From Microcoleus vaginatus PCC 9802 (GTDB taxonomy: Bacteria > Cyanobacteriota > Cyanobacteriia > Cyanobacteriales > Microcoleaceae): DNA of 64,000 nt. Both the position numbers and the translations under genes were made by a program. The stretch is taken from contig CP031740.1 of the NCBI GenBank assembly GCA_022701275.1, positions 3,421,001-3,485,000 on the forward strand, written 5' to 3'. Positions within the stretch are counted from its first letter, which is position 1, and the number at the start of each line of letters is the position of its first letter. The notes beneath the pieces were generated by a model. That model was not told the DNA's origin, did not search any database, and saw only the letters and a list, made by a program, of their open reading frames with translations. Positions 63,770-64,000 of the stretch are shown here, piece by piece.

Positions 63770-64000
63770 ATGACAGAAGTTGAAGCCATTGTGGCAAGTT
63801 TGTGGGAGCTGGATGATGATGTATTGGAAGCTCAGCTAGGCTCTCGCGTACAAGCCATAGGGGATGATGTTGCTGGACGTGGAGCAGGAGGGATAGACCC
63901 AGCTTCCTTGGAATCTATTGATGTGAACGTTGCGGCTAGAGCATCCATCGATCCAAGATTTTTAGATGCTGGTCGGCAGCTTGTCGATCGCGTCAACCCC
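63770..64000 (+). CDS. Hypothetical protein, 3' truncated by window edge
   Basis: 77 codons from ATG 63770 (GGAGA Shine-Dalgarno 9 nt upstream) to the window end, still open: MTEVEAIVASLWELDDDVLEAQ..., then GSRVQAIGDDVAGRGAGGID. Acidic and alanine/glycine-rich with no recognised domain. It is the first part of a longer gene. Confidence 0.6.
   Translation, partial: MTEVEAIVASLWELDDDVLEAQLGSRVQAIGDDVAGRGAGGIDPASLESIDVNVAARASIDPRFLDAGRQLVDRVNP

Overview
The window looks like a piece of chromosome from a filamentous, non-heterocystous cyanobacterium, probably an Oscillatoria/Microcoleus-type member of the Oscillatoriales (inference). The sequence evidence is: psaA-psaB for photosystem I; an ndhF / carbonic anhydrase / ndhD / CO2-hydration-protein cluster of the NDH-1 CO2-uptake type; several cyanobacteria-restricted small proteins (DUF3134-, DUF4327-like); very frequent GCGATCGC octamers (HIP1); and many dispersed palindromes and short tandem repeats. 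I recognised no rRNA, tRNA, CRISPR array or complete insertion sequence.

Layout. 1-5.3 kb: two tandem dynamin-like GTPases, a membrane endonuclease/exonuclease/phosphatase protein, a VOC protein and ilvC. 5.6-12.6 kb: a small membrane protein, an alpha/beta hydrolase, a CPA2 antiporter with UspA domains, and an amidase. 12.8-15 kb: a stand-alone PilT retraction ATPase followed by a protein with a C-terminal KaiB-like domain. 15.3-21.3 kb: a thioredoxin/NHL protein, a two-gene nuclease-like unit, arsM and a proline-rich lipoprotein. 21.9-26.6 kb: psaAB. 26.8-30 kb: an accessory stretch with gene fragments, a cold-shock/membrane/sunset-domain protein, three tandem XRE-like regulators and small hypotheticals. 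30.2-36 kb: the CO2-uptake cluster. 36.3-42.7 kb: cell-envelope genes (GT2, L,D-transpeptidase, mraY), DUF3134, a GT4 glycosyltransferase and a fibrillin-like protein. 42.8-44.3 kb: an XRE regulator with an operator-like repeat and a ParDE-type toxin-antitoxin pair. 44.4-48 kb: a RecB-like nuclease and recJ. 48.4-53.3 kb: a PP2C phosphatase and an FHA-Ser/Thr kinase, with a PEP-CTERM pseudogene between them. 54-58.2 kb: pyrB, an SH3 protein, moaE, and a sigma/anti-sigma pair. 58.3-62.4 kb: a NACHT STAND NTPase, a permuted GHKL ATPase and a decayed response regulator. The rest holds a gamma-glutamylcyclotransferase-like gene, a VOC protein and a truncated ORF.

Functional links. The CO2-uptake cluster carries its own Tat-exported beta-carbonic anhydrase, so hydration chemistry, proton-pumping subunits and the Cup protein are inherited together. 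The PP2C and FHA-kinase proteins both carry zinc-ribbon-like cysteines and probably form a phospho-signalling pair. The sigma and anti-sigma genes form a classic regulatory pair. The NACHT protein is the best candidate immune-type sensor.

The most unusual signals are: (i) (TCTAAAA)n tracts placed exactly 4 nt before the start codons of three unrelated genes, with no Shine-Dalgarno; (ii) the same palindromic repeat core inserted in frame, in opposite orientations, into two proteins; (iii) the carbonic anhydrase inside the NDH-1 CO2-uptake cluster; (iv) KaiB-fold/PilT adjacency; (v) a PEP-CTERM gene interrupted by three in-frame stops and no frameshift; and (vi) a circularly permuted RsbW-like ATPase next to a dead response regulator.
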